Of a stretch of DNA of 6,230 bases, positions 1 through 6,230 are shown piece by piece. Source of the DNA: Deltaproteobacteria bacterium (GTDB lineage: Bacteria; Desulfobacterota; Dissulfuribacteria; Dissulfuribacterales; UBA3076). The stretch covers positions 1-6,230 of the forward strand of contig JAUXDR010000068.1 in assembly GCA_030618205.1 (NCBI GenBank), written 5' to 3'. Below the pieces are notes generated by a model. The model searched no databases. It was given only the letters and a program-made list of their open reading frames with translations, and was not told where the DNA came from. Position 1 is the stretch's first letter, and every line of letters begins with the position of its first letter. A program made the position numbers and the translations under genes.

Positions 1-5
1 GAAAA

Positions 6-10
6 AGGGG
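6..10 (+). promoter_or_regulatory. Ribosome binding site of argS
   Basis: AGGGG lies five bases before the GTG at 16-18. It supports GTG as the true start, since no ATG, GTG or TTG precedes it in frame within the window. Confidence 0.55.
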
Positions 11-15
11 AAAAG

Positions 16-1683
16 GTGTTACGTAATAGGATACAGAATGCTGTAGAGGAGGCCTATAGACAGGGTGTTGCTGAAGGAGTGCTTCCTGATGTGTCTCTGT
101 CGGCATCACATCAGGTTGTACCTCCAAAACAGGAAGTACATGGCGATTTTGCCAGTAATTTGCCCCTGATAACTGCCTCAGAGGCCAAGAGGTCACCACG
201 GGAGCTGGCCGGTTGTCTGGCCAAAACATTAGAGGCCAACTCTTTATTTCATAAGATTGAGGTAGCAGGGCCGGGCTTTCTCAATTTTTTTGTAACTACT
301 ACCTGGTGGCAGGAGAACCTGCGGACCATTTGGGAGGCAGGAGATTCTTACGGCGAGTCCGGGGCTGGTAACGGCCGGTTGGTTCAGGTGGAATTTGTAA
401 GTGCCAATCCGACAGGGCCGTTACATGTAGGCCACGGCAGAGGCGCAGCCGTTGGTGACTCCCTGGCCAGGGTCTTAAAGACCGCTGGTTTCAGTGTGGA
501 AAGGGAGTATTACATCAACGATATAGGAAATCAGATGAGGACCCTCGGGGCCTCTGTTTACTTACGATATTTGGAACATTTTGGGCATGAGGTCGAATTT
601 CCCGAAGAGTATTATCAGGGGGACTATATCTATGATATTGCCTCAAGCATTGCCTCAGGAGAAGGGGACAGATATTTAGACATGCCCCAGGAATCTTGCC
701 TGACATTTTTTATTGATACTGCTGTCAAGATCATAGCCTCTGACATCCGCAAAGATCTTGAGGAGTTCAGGGTCCATTATGACAACTGGTTTAGTGAGAA
801 GACCCTTCATAAGAGCGGGCTGGTTGACAGAACCATCTCGGAGTTACAGGATAAAGGCTACATGTTCGAGGAAGAAGGGGCATTGTGGTTCAGGGCCACT
901 GCCCTGGGAGATGAAAAAGACAGAGTAGTTAAGCGTTCAAATGGAGTTCTTACCTATTTTGCGTCAGACATAGCCTACCACAGAAATAAGCTGGAGAGGG
1001 GATATGACCTTCTGGTTGACATCTGGGGTGCTGATCACCATGGATATGTAGCAAGAGTAAAGGCGGCAATAAGGGCCCTGGGTTACCAGGAAGATAAATT
1101 GCAGGTCCTTCTTGTACAGCTTGTCAATCTTCTGGAAGGGGGGAAGATTAAGGCCATGTCAACCAGGGCCGGTGAGTTTGTGACCTTGAGGGAAGTGCTT
1201 GATGACGTGGGTAGCGACGCTGCGCGGTTTATATTCTTGACCCGCAGATGTGACAGTCACCTGGACTTTGACTTGGATCTTGCCAGAAGCCAGAGCCAGG
1301 AAAACCCTGTTTATTATGTACAATATGCCCATGCCAGGCTTTCAAGCGTTTTCAGAAATGCTGGAGAACAGGGAATTTCTCTCGCAGAGCCACAGGATGT
1401 TGATGTCTCACTCCTCAATACTCCAGAGGATATTAAGCTTTTGAAGCAACTGGATACATTCCCCTGTCTCGTGGCTGACGCCGCCCTTGCCCTTGAGCCA
1501 TATCGCGTCAGTTATTATCTTACCGAGTTGGCAGGTCAACTGCATGGCTACTATACCCGGCATCGGTTTATCACCGATGATCCGGATTTGACCCAGGCCA
1601 GACTTCTCTTGGCAGATGTGACAAGAAGGGTTTTTCGCAAGGGTCTGGGGCTACTGGGAGTATCAGCACCTGAAAAAATGTAG
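16..1683 (+). CDS. argS: Arginyl-tRNA synthetase (class I)
   Basis: Cytoplasmic enzyme that attaches L-arginine to tRNA-Arg using ATP. The 555-residue product has the full ArgS layout and normal family length. An N-terminal tRNA-D-loop recognition (Add-1) domain spans about residues 1-110. The class I catalytic core carries the HIGH-type signature HVGH at 137-140, within NPTGPLHVGH. The motif WGADHHGY lies near 337-344. The KMSK position reads KAMSTRAG (379-386), a degenerate loop usual for bacterial ArgS. The all-helical DALR anticodon-binding domain covers about 430-555, from NPVYYVQYAHAR to the typical ending GLGLLGVSAPEKM. The start is GTG at 16, with AGGGG at 6-10 as ribosome binding site. 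The frame stays open to the window edge, so a start further upstream cannot be strictly excluded, but the protein begins where family members do. The final codons and stop lie inside a direct repeat that is copied again 68 bp downstream. Identification is secure. Confidence 0.98.
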   Translation: MLRNRIQNAVEEAYRQGVAEGVLPDVSLSASHQVVPPKQEVHGDFASNLPLITASEAKRSPRELAGCLAKTLEANSLFHKIEVAGPGFLNFFVTTTWWQENLRTIWEAGDSYGESGAGNGRLVQVEFVSANPTGPLHVGHGRGAAVGDSLARVLKTAGFSVEREYYINDIGNQMRTLGASVYLRYLEHFGHEVEFPEEYYQGDYIYDIASSIASGEGDRYLDMPQESCLTFFIDTAVKIIASDIRKDLEEFRVHYDNWFSEKTLHKSGLVDRTISELQDKGYMFEEEGALWFRATALGDEKDRVVKRSNGVLTYFASDIAYHRNKLERGYDLLVDIWGADHHGYVARVKAAIRALGYQEDKLQVLLVQLVNLLEGGKIKAMSTRAGEFVTLREVLDDVGSDAARFIFLTRRCDSHLDFDLDLARSQSQENPVYYVQYAHARLSSVFRNAGEQGISLAEPQDVDVSLLNTPEDIKLLKQLDTFPCLVADAALALEPYRVSYYLTELAGQLHGYYTRHRFITDDPDLTQARLLLADVTRRVFRKGLGLLGVSAPEKM

Positions 1684-1687
1684 GCAG

Positions 1688-1715
1688 TAGGGGCAGACCT
1701 GCGTGTCTGCCCTAT
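1688..1715 (+). repeat. Palindromic hairpin element, copy 1
   Basis: The left arm GGGCAGAC (1691-1698) pairs perfectly with GTCTGCCC (1705-1712) across the 6-base loop CTGCGT. Outside the 8-bp stem, TAG on the left and TAT on the right can extend pairing if one G is bulged. No T-run follows on the + strand, so it does not look like an intrinsic terminator. It resembles the REP-like intergenic palindromes of the TAGGGGC...GCCC type that I recall from many environmental bacterial genomes; that comparison is from memory and was not searched. Confidence 0.75.
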
Positions 1716-1721
1716 GACCCG

Positions 1722-1734
1722 GTGTCTGCCCTAT
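1722..1734 (+). repeat. Extra right-arm copy of the palindrome
   Basis: GTGTCTGCCCTAT occurs here a third time; the other two copies are at 1703-1715 and 1771-1783. This one has no left arm immediately before it. It could pair with the left arm at 1691-1698 as an alternative to the nearer right arm, giving a larger loop. It may be a remnant of an earlier rearrangement of the element. Confidence 0.75.
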
Positions 1735-1738
1735 GGGA

Positions 1739-1783
1739 TGAAAAAATGTAGGCAGTAGGGGCAGACCTGTGTGTCTGCCCTAT
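1739..1783 (+). repeat. 68-bp duplicated unit, copy 2 (partial)
   Basis: This is a 45-base near-identical copy of 1671-1715 (44 of 45 match). It begins with TGAAAAAATGTAG, a relic of the argS tail that is no longer translated. After 1783 the two copies drift apart (tatgaccc against tatacccc). It ends 23 bases before the start codon of the SPOR gene, so it will form part of that gene's leader if transcription reads through from argS. Confidence 0.9.
1756..1783 (+). repeat. Palindromic hairpin element, copy 2
   Basis: The left arm GGGCAGAC (1759-1766) pairs with GTCTGCCC (1773-1780) across loop CTGTGT. The stem matches copy 1 exactly; the only change is one C-to-T substitution in the loop. It lies just upstream of the SPOR gene's ribosome binding site (GAGG at 1796-1799) but does not sequester it. 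No T-run follows. Confidence 0.75.
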
Positions 1784-1795
1784 ACCCCTGAGCAT

Positions 1796-1799
1796 GAGG
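1796..1799 (+). promoter_or_regulatory. Ribosome binding site of the SPOR-domain gene
   Basis: GAGG stands seven bases before the ATG at 1807, good spacing that supports this start. I see no convincing -35/-10 promoter pair in the 123-bp gap upstream, so expression may depend on read-through from argS. Confidence 0.6.
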
Positions 1800-1806
1800 T
1801 TTAGAG

Positions 1807-2415
1807 ATGGCTCGAACCAGAAAAAAAAGTCGAAAAATACAGTTCCAGTTAGGTTGGGGAGGGCTTATCGCCCTGACTGTATCTACTGTTTGTGTCTTTC
1901 TGTGGGTGTTTATCTTGGGTTTCTGGGTTGGTCAGAAGCTGGTTGGACGCAGTCTGGATGAGTCACGCCAGACCCAGGTCGTCGCAAGGGCAGTGCCTGA
2001 AGCAAAAGAAGCTACTCCCTTAATTCCAGAAAAAACAACTCAGGTAACTCCACTGGATACTAAGGAAAAAAAGCAACCAGAGCCAAGGAAAGAGTCAGTT
2101 AAAAAGAAGGTCCGTAGCGCGGATGATATTAAAAGGCCCGGTCGCCAAATCAAAAAGGCAAAGAAGAAGAGCACATACTTTGTGTTGCAAATAGCTTCTT
2201 ATAGAGAGGGGGAGCGGGCAAATAAAGAGGCCCGAAGGTGGAGAGATAAGGGCTATCGAGCTAAAGTCAGGAAGGCCGACCTTGGTCCTGAGAAGGGGAT
2301 CTGGTACCGGGTCCATCTTGGGGAGTTTCGTTCTGTTGAGGAAGCCACCAACTCTGCAAAAAACCTGGCCCAAAAACATGACTTGAGATCTTATGTCGTA
2401 CCCATACGTGACTAG
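1807..2415 (+). CDS. SPOR-domain inner-membrane protein
   Basis: Predicted bitopic membrane protein of 202 residues. A basic cytoplasmic tail (MARTRKKSRK) precedes one hydrophobic segment at about 17-41, giving an N-in, C-out topology. A Lys/Pro/Glu-rich, low-complexity linker (about 55-121) should span the periplasm. The C-terminal SPOR domain (about 122-200) starts YFVLQIASYREGERAN, contains the second-half hallmark WYRVHLGEFRSVEEA (166-180) and ends SYVVPI. SPOR domains are known to bind peptidoglycan strands stripped of stem peptides, which accumulate at the division septum. This architecture matches FtsN/DedD-like proteins, but sequence alone does not show which one, and such proteins often follow argS in deltaproteobacterial genomes (from memory). 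The gene stops 6 bases before the acetyltransferase start, implying cotranscription. A cell-envelope role is inferred from the domain; a specific division role is not demonstrated. Confidence 0.9.
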   Translation: MARTRKKSRKIQFQLGWGGLIALTVSTVCVFLWVFILGFWVGQKLVGRSLDESRQTQVVARAVPEAKEATPLIPEKTTQVTPLDTKEKKQPEPRKESVKKKVRSADDIKRPGRQIKKAKKKSTYFVLQIASYREGERANKEARRWRDKGYRAKVRKADLGPEKGIWYRVHLGEFRSVEEATNSAKNLAQKHDLRSYVVPIRD

Positions 2416-2421
2416 TGTATC

Positions 2422-2874
2422 ATGATACGGAAAGCCAAGATATCAGATGTAAGGTCCATTCGTGCCCTACTTGCTCACTTTGCAGACCAGGGTCTGCTGT
2501 TGCCGCGTTCTCTCAGCGAGATATATGATCATCTGCGGGACTATACCGTAATGCAGACATCTGATGATAATATCGTGGGTGTGGCGGCACTTAATATATG
2601 TTGGGAAGACCTGGCTGAGGTGAAGTCTTTGGCAGTACGCGAAGACTACCAGGCCAAGGGTATGGGAAGACAGCTTGTGGAGCATTGCCTTTCAGAGGCC
2701 GTTGTCCTTGGAATTTGCCGGGTCTTTACCCTCACATATCAACCTAAATTTTTTGAGAAATTGGGGTTCAAATTAGTGGATAAGAGTTCACTTCCCCACA
2801 AAATCTGGGCAGACTGTTTGAAGTGCCCAAAATTCCCGGATTGTGACGAAATAGCACTGCTGGTGGAGCTCTAA
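2422..2874 (+). CDS. argA: Short GNAT-type N-acetylglutamate synthase
   Basis: Likely transfers acetyl from acetyl-CoA to L-glutamate, the first step of arginine synthesis, in the cytoplasm. The 150-residue protein is a single GNAT domain. It opens with [16 protein letters not shown]; strand and motif A follow (about 66-90, [20 protein letters not shown]) with the acetyl-CoA pyrophosphate loop QAKGMG at 77-82; then comes [12 protein letters not shown] (110-121). The tail [20 protein letters not shown] (124-143) has Cys at 132, 135 and 141 and is typical of the stand-alone short synthases of the Geobacter/Mycobacterium type, which lack the amino-acid-kinase domain of E. coli ArgA. The symbol follows that usage. 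Six bases separate it from the SPOR gene, with no strong Shine-Dalgarno, so coupled translation is possible; secA starts 4 bases after its stop. The argJ gene in the same cluster supports an arginine role. A GNAT acting on another substrate is the alternative. Confidence 0.88.
   Translation: MIRKAKISDVRSIRALLAHFADQGLLLPRSLSEIYDHLRDYTVMQTSDDNIVGVAALNICWEDLAEVKSLAVREDYQAKGMGRQLVEHCLSEAVVLGICRVFTLTYQPKFFEKLGFKLVDKSSLPHKIWADCLKCPKFPDCDEIALLVEL
2865..2868 (+). promoter_or_regulatory. Ribosome binding site of secA, inside the preceding gene
   Basis: GGAG, within GGTGGAG at 2862-2868, lies ten bases before the ATG at 2879. It is embedded in the last codons of the acetyltransferase gene (Val-Glu-Leu-stop). 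With a 4-base gap between the genes, secA translation is probably coupled to that of its upstream neighbour. Confidence 0.5.
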
Positions 2875-2878
2875 TTAT

Positions 2879-5413
2879 ATGATTGGAAATATAGTTGCAA
2901 AGGTGTTTGGAACAAAACACGACAGGGAGGTCAAGAAGCTACAGCCCCTTGTAGATCGTATAAATTCTCTTGAATCAGAAATAAAGGCCTTGTCTGACGC
3001 AGAACTCAAGGCAAAGACCCCTGGGTTCAGGGAACGGCTTGAACGGGGAGAGTCTCTGGATGAATTGCTCCCGGAGGCCTTTGCCGTTACACGGGAGGCA
3101 GCTCGCAGGGCATTGGGGCTCAGGCCCTTTGACGTACAGCTCATGGGCGGGATTGTGCTGCATCAGGGAAAAATCGCCGAGATGAGGACCGGTGAAGGAA
3201 AGACTTTAGTGGCCACAATGCCGGTTTATCTGAATGCGCTTACCGGTCGCGGGGTCCATGTGGTTACTGTTAATGACTATCTGGCAACCCGCGATTCGGA
3301 GTGGATGGGACAGGTATATCGCTTTCTTGGTCTGGATGTTGGAGTAATAGTCCATGGTCTTCAGAGTATAGAGAGCAAAGCAGCCTATGGGGCTGATGTG
3401 ACCTACGGCACTAATAACGAGTTCGGATTCGACTACCTTAGAGACAACATGAAGTACTCCCTTGAGGACATGGTCCAACGGGAATTTCATTATGCCATAG
3501 TAGATGAAGTGGACAGCATCCTCATTGATGAGGCCCGGACCCCACTCATCATATCCGGCCCATCCGAAGATTCTACGGATCTTTACTACAGGGTCAATCA
3601 AATCAGCCCGCACCTGAATAGGGAAACGGATTTTACAGTGGATGAAAAGGCCAGGGCTGTCAGTCTGACAGAAGAGGGTGTGGCAAAGTGTGAAAAGCTT
3701 TTGGGAGTGAAAAACCTCTATGATCCTGCCCAGGCCGAGCTCCTTCACCACGTGCAACAGGCCCTCAAGGCCCATGTCCTGTTCAAGAGGGATGTAGATT
3801 ATCTGGTCAAAGACGGACAGGTGGTGATAGTTGACGAGTTCACAGGCCGCATTATGCCGGGAAGACGTTACAGTGATGGGCTGCACCAGGCCCTTGAGGC
3901 CAAAGAAGGCGTAAAGATAGAGAGTGAAAACCAGACCCTGGCCTCCATAACCTTCCAGAACTTTTTCCGCATGTATGAAAAGCTCGCCGGCATGACGGGC
4001 ACTGCCGAGACAGAGGCAGCGGAGTTTCAGAAGATTTACAACCTGGAGGTGGTTGTAGTCCCCACCCACATGGATATGATTCGCAAGGACTATCCGGATG
4101 TGGTCTTCAGGACAGAGAGCGAAAAATTCGAAGCTGCAGCCAAGGAAATTAAATCCCTTCATGATCAGGGCCGGCCTGTCCTGGTGGGTAGTTCCAGTGT
4201 GGATAATTCCGAACGGCTTTCAAAGATGTTGAAGCGCCAGGGAACTAAACACGAAGTCCTGAACGCAAAGCATCACGAGAGGGAGGCGGAAATCATAGCC
4301 CATGCCGGGGAGTCAGGCAGGATTACCATTGCCACCAACATGGCAGGCCGGGGGACGGACATAGTCCTGGGCGAGGGGGTGGCCGATATGGGCGGGCTGC
4401 ATATCCTCAGTATCGAGCGCCACGAGTCAAGGCGGATAGATAATCAGCTCAGGGGACGGTCCGGCCGCCAGGGCGACCTTGGCTCTTCCAGGTTTTACCT
4501 GTCCCTGGAGGACGACCTGCTGCGCATCTTCGGATCAGACCGCATCTCCGGGATCATGGACAAGCTGGGCATGGATGCAGGAGAGCCTATTGAACACTCC
4601 ATGCTGAGCAAGGCTATAGAAAACGCCCAGCGAAAAGTTGAGGCCCACAACTTTGAGATCAGAAAGCACCTTCTTGATTACGATGACGTAATGAACAAAC
4701 AGAGAGAGGTGATTTACAGCCAGCGGAGGCAGATACTTGCCGGCGAGGATATGCGGGAGGAGCTCTATGGTTTTATTGATAATATAGCAGCAGATCTGGT
4801 GGATACCTATACGGATGAAAAAGCTCTTCCGGAGGAATGGGACTGGAAGGCCCTGGAGGAACGTCTTTTTGGCCAGTTTTCTGTTCGTCTGGACATTCCC
4901 AAGGAAGAAAGAGAGGATCTTGATCAGGCGGCACTGGAAGACAAAATAGCCGCGGTCGCAAGACAAGCCTATGAGAACCAGGCGACCCTGTTCGGCGATG
5001 AAGAGATGGCCCGGGTGGAGAGGTTCATAGTTCTCCAGACTCTGGATAACTTGTGGAAGGATCATCTCCTCAATATGGACCATTTAAGAGAGGGTATAGG
5101 GCTGAGGGGCTACGGACAGAAGGATCCGCTTCAGGAGTACAGGCGTGAGGGTTATGACATGTTTATGGCCATGATCCAGCGCTTCAGAGAAGAGTCTATA
5201 AGCCTCCTGCTCCGGATTCGTCCCATGCGGGAAAGAGAAACTGAAGAGCTGGAAGCAAGTCGCAGGAAGCAACAGCAGCGCATGAGCTATGGCCGTGGAG
5301 ATGGCGATGACAAGCCAAAGACTGTTAAGCGCCAGGGGCAGAAAGTGGGTCGTAATGACCCATGTCCCTGTGGCAGCGGGAAAAAATATAAGAAATGTTG
5401 CGGAAGGAAATGA
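2879..5413 (+). CDS. secA: Protein translocase ATPase subunit SecA
   Basis: Motor ATPase that drives unfolded preproteins through SecYEG at the inner membrane. The 844 residues are complete and intact. NBD1 has Walker A RTGEGKT (103-109), DYLATRD (133-139) and Walker B DEVD (209-212) followed by [15 protein letters not shown]. The preprotein cross-linking domain fills about 225-370. NBD2 has [10 protein letters not shown] (489-498) and [19 protein letters not shown] (515-533). The helical scaffold and wing regions follow, with [19 protein letters not shown] at 719-737. After a charged linker rich in Arg, Lys and Gln, the C-terminal zinc motif [15 protein letters not shown] (827-841) supplies Cys829, 831, 840 and 841 and, in characterised SecAs, binds SecB and ribosomes. 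It is shorter than E. coli SecA (901), partly through a compact NBD2 ([13 protein letters not shown]) like that of Bacillus. Its start is 4 bases after the acetyltransferase stop, and its stop overlaps argJ. I see no SecM-like arrest gene upstream. Confidence 0.99.
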   Translation: MIGNIVAKVFGTKHDREVKKLQPLVDRINSLESEIKALSDAELKAKTPGFRERLERGESLDELLPEAFAVTREAARRALGLRPFDVQLMGGIVLHQGKIAEMRTGEGKTLVATMPVYLNALTGRGVHVVTVNDYLATRDSEWMGQVYRFLGLDVGVIVHGLQSIESKAAYGADVTYGTNNEFGFDYLRDNMKYSLEDMVQREFHYAIVDEVDSILIDEARTPLIISGPSEDSTDLYYRVNQISPHLNRETDFTVDEKARAVSLTEEGVAKCEKLLGVKNLYDPAQAELLHHVQQALKAHVLFKRDVDYLVKDGQVVIVDEFTGRIMPGRRYSDGLHQALEAKEGVKIESENQTLASITFQNFFRMYEKLAGMTGTAETEAAEFQKIYNLEVVVVPTHMDMIRKDYPDVVFRTESEKFEAAAKEIKSLHDQGRPVLVGSSSVDNSERLSKMLKRQGTKHEVLNAKHHEREAEIIAHAGESGRITIATNMAGRGTDIVLGEGVADMGGLHILSIERHESRRIDNQLRGRSGRQGDLGSSRFYLSLEDDLLRIFGSDRISGIMDKLGMDAGEPIEHSMLSKAIENAQRKVEAHNFEIRKHLLDYDDVMNKQREVIYSQRRQILAGEDMREELYGFIDNIAADLVDTYTDEKALPEEWDWKALEERLFGQFSVRLDIPKEEREDLDQAALEDKIAAVARQAYENQATLFGDEEMARVERFIVLQTLDNLWKDHLLNMDHLREGIGLRGYGQKDPLQEYRREGYDMFMAMIQRFREESISLLLRIRPMRERETEELEASRRKQQQRMSYGRGDGDDKPKTVKRQGQKVGRNDPCPCGSGKKYKKCCGRK
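5402..5408 (+). promoter_or_regulatory. Ribosome binding site of argJ within the secA tail
   Basis: GGAAGGA comes from the last sense codons of secA (gga agg aaa) and sits directly before the ATGA overlap. Spacing to ATG 5410 is short when measured from AGGA (1 base), and 5 bases from the first GGA. A TTG at 5419 (codon 4, same frame) would have about 10 bases of spacing. ATG is preferred because of the stop/start overlap, but the start could lie three codons later. Confidence 0.5.
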
Positions 5414-6230
5414 ACTTATTGGTCCCTGGTTTTGTGGGTTCAGCCGTTTCAGCCAATATCAAGTATCCGGGACGCCCTGACCTGGGTCTGATAGCCTCTA
5501 ATGAGCCCGCGGTGTTGGCAGCCGTATTTACCAGAAACGAGGTAAAGGCCGCCCCGGTCCTTGCAGGGCTTGATCGTCTCAGCAGGGGTGAGCCTTATGC
5601 CAGGGCTGTTGTGGTAAACAGCGGCAATGCAAATGCCTGCACAGGCAATGAGGGGGTGGCCCATGTCCACGAGATCTGCTCTCTCGTGGCCAAGGAAATG
5701 GGTATAACCCCTGAGGATGTGATGGTCTCTTCAACAGGTGTGATCGGCCAACCTCTCCCCATGGGACGGATAACAGAGGCCGTACCGGCACTTGTGAGGG
5801 GCCTTTCTGAAAATGGGCTGGAAGCTGTGGCAGACGCCATTCTCACTACGGATACGGTTCGGAAGACAGTCATCAGGCACATTGAGGTCGGGGGTGTAGA
5901 GGTGACTATTGCCGGCATGGCAAAGGGCGCTGGAATGATAGGGCCGAACATTGGTCCACCCCAGGCCACAATGCTCTCCTTTGTCCTGTCAGACGCAAGG
6001 GTGGACCCGGTCTGGTGGCAGGGTGCGCTTGAAAGGACCGTATCAGACACGTTTAACCGGATTACCATAGACGGGGATACCAGTACGAATGACACTGTTC
6101 TGGCCCTGGCTAACGGTCTTGCCGGAAATGTGGAGATTAACAAGATTCATTACGGAGAGACCCTTGAGGCTGTACTCAAAGATTTGCTGCAAGACCTGGC
6201 CCGGCAGATTGTCATGGACGGCGAAGGTGT
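5410..6230 (+). CDS. argJ: Glutamate N-acetyltransferase / ornithine acetyltransferase, 3' end beyond window
   Basis: Transfers acetyl from N-acetylornithine to glutamate, releasing ornithine and regenerating N-acetylglutamate in the cyclic arginine pathway. Residues 1-273 plus two bases are present; family members run to about 390-410 residues, so roughly a third is missing at the window edge. Signatures in order: [10 protein letters not shown] (70-79); the oxyanion-hole pair Thr109-Gly110 in [17 protein letters not shown] (about 142-148); KGAGMI (172-177) leading to ATML with Thr187, the expected self-cleavage nucleophile that separates alpha and beta subunits; then [16 protein letters not shown] in the beta subunit. 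Between Pro179 and Thr187 the family usually has three residues (x-Met-Ala), but here there are seven (NIGPPQA), an in-frame insertion of four. The start ATG overlaps the secA stop (ATGA). A separate N-acetylglutamate synthase upstream suggests this ArgJ need not make N-acetylglutamate from acetyl-CoA, though bifunctionality cannot be read from the sequence. Confidence 0.97.
   Translation, partial: MNLLVPGFVGSAVSANIKYPGRPDLGLIASNEPAVLAAVFTRNEVKAAPVLAGLDRLSRGEPYARAVVVNSGNANACTGNEGVAHVHEICSLVAKEMGITPEDVMVSSTGVIGQPLPMGRITEAVPALVRGLSENGLEAVADAILTTDTVRKTVIRHIEVGGVEVTIAGMAKGAGMIGPNIGPPQATMLSFVLSDARVDPVWWQGALERTVSDTFNRITIDGDTSTNDTVLALANGLAGNVEINKIHYGETLEAVLKDLLQDLARQIVMDGEG

Larger units (their letters stand above)
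1671..1738 (+). repeat. 68-bp duplicated unit, copy 1 (includes argS 3' end)
   Basis: The first 45 bases (1671-1715) recur at 1739-1783 with one difference: C at 1702 against T at 1770. The copies start 68 bases apart, and the second begins where the first unit ends, so this looks like a tandem duplication whose second copy has lost its tail or diverged. The unit starts inside the last argS codons (gaa aaa atg tag), so those bases appear a second time beyond the stop codon. The unit contains a GGGCAGAC/GTCTGCCC hairpin and an extra copy of the right arm. No coding role is visible. Confidence 0.9.

Noticed and set aside
1147..1173. Apparent loss of the KMSK motif in ArgS (KAMSTRAG)
   Set aside because: Degenerate KMSK loops are normal in ArgS, and the surrounding residues are conserved, so it is not a sign of inactivation.
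1688..1783. Rho-independent terminators after argS
   Set aside because: The stems are present, but no run of T follows either one on the + strand. On the minus strand the T6 run (complement of A6 at 1673-1678 or 1741-1746) is about ten or more bases from the stem, and no minus-strand gene ends here.
1671..1783. CRISPR array
   Set aside because: There are only two repeat copies, they are themselves palindromic and include gene tail, and there are no regular unique spacers and no cas genes.
2875..2878. SecM-like secretion monitor upstream of secA
   Set aside because: The gene directly upstream is a GNAT enzyme without signal peptide or an arrest-type proline/tryptophan-rich end, and only 4 bp separate it from secA.
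3206..4162. A 318-codon open frame on the minus strand opposite secA
   Set aside because: It lies wholly inside an unmistakable secA, its translation shows no recognisable domain, and it has no gene-like context. It is a shadow of secA codon use.
4535..5083. A 182-codon minus-strand open frame opposite the secA C-terminal half
   Set aside because: It is fully covered by conserved secA coding sequence, and the predicted protein looks like antisense noise.
5411..5413. Frameshift or broken gene at the secA-argJ junction
   Set aside because: SecA ends at its normal zinc motif and ArgJ begins at its normal N-terminus, so the overlap is an ordinary ATGA coupling.
5595..6143. A 182-codon minus-strand open frame opposite argJ
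   Set aside because: The + strand encodes all ArgJ signatures through this interval. The reverse product is Ser/Thr/Pro-rich with no domain.

Overview
The window is an ordinary chromosomal stretch of five genes, all on the + strand: argS (arginyl-tRNA synthetase), a SPOR-domain membrane protein, a short GNAT-family N-acetylglutamate synthase, secA (preprotein translocase ATPase), and the first two thirds of argJ (glutamate/ornithine N-acetyltransferase), which runs off the right edge. Gene content and order, the short stand-alone N-acetylglutamate synthase with its Cys cluster, and mid-range base composition with many AGG/AGA arginine codons suggest an anaerobic Desulfobacterota (former Deltaproteobacteria) relative. 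This is inference from family resemblance; there is no rRNA to anchor it.

Layout: argS (16-1683) starts on GTG behind a purine-rich ribosome binding site. A 123-bp gap follows (1684-1806), the only appreciable non-coding DNA. It is filled by a near-perfect 45-bp direct repeat with 68-bp spacing (1671-1715 and 1739-1783), and each copy contains a short hairpin of the GGGCAGAC...GTCTGCCC type. The first copy includes the last codons and stop of argS. From 1807 on the genes are packed tightly: SPOR protein (1807-2415), 6 bp, N-acetylglutamate synthase (2422-2874), 4 bp, secA (2879-5413), then argJ overlapping the secA stop by 4 bases (ATGA at 5410-5413). The last four genes look like one transcription unit, perhaps read through from argS.

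How the genes relate: three of the five concern arginine. The acetyltransferase would make N-acetylglutamate, the entry metabolite of arginine synthesis. ArgJ recycles the acetyl group from N-acetylornithine back to glutamate. ArgS charges tRNA-Arg with the product. SecA drives protein export, and the SPOR protein is a predicted inner-membrane protein with a peptidoglycan-binding periplasmic domain; neither has an obvious biochemical link to arginine.

I found no mobile element with a transposase, no CRISPR array, no tRNA or rRNA and no defence system, and no strong case for a new biological system. The points most worth a second look are the duplicated hairpin repeat that captured the argS tail and a 4-residue insertion just before the catalytic threonine of ArgJ.
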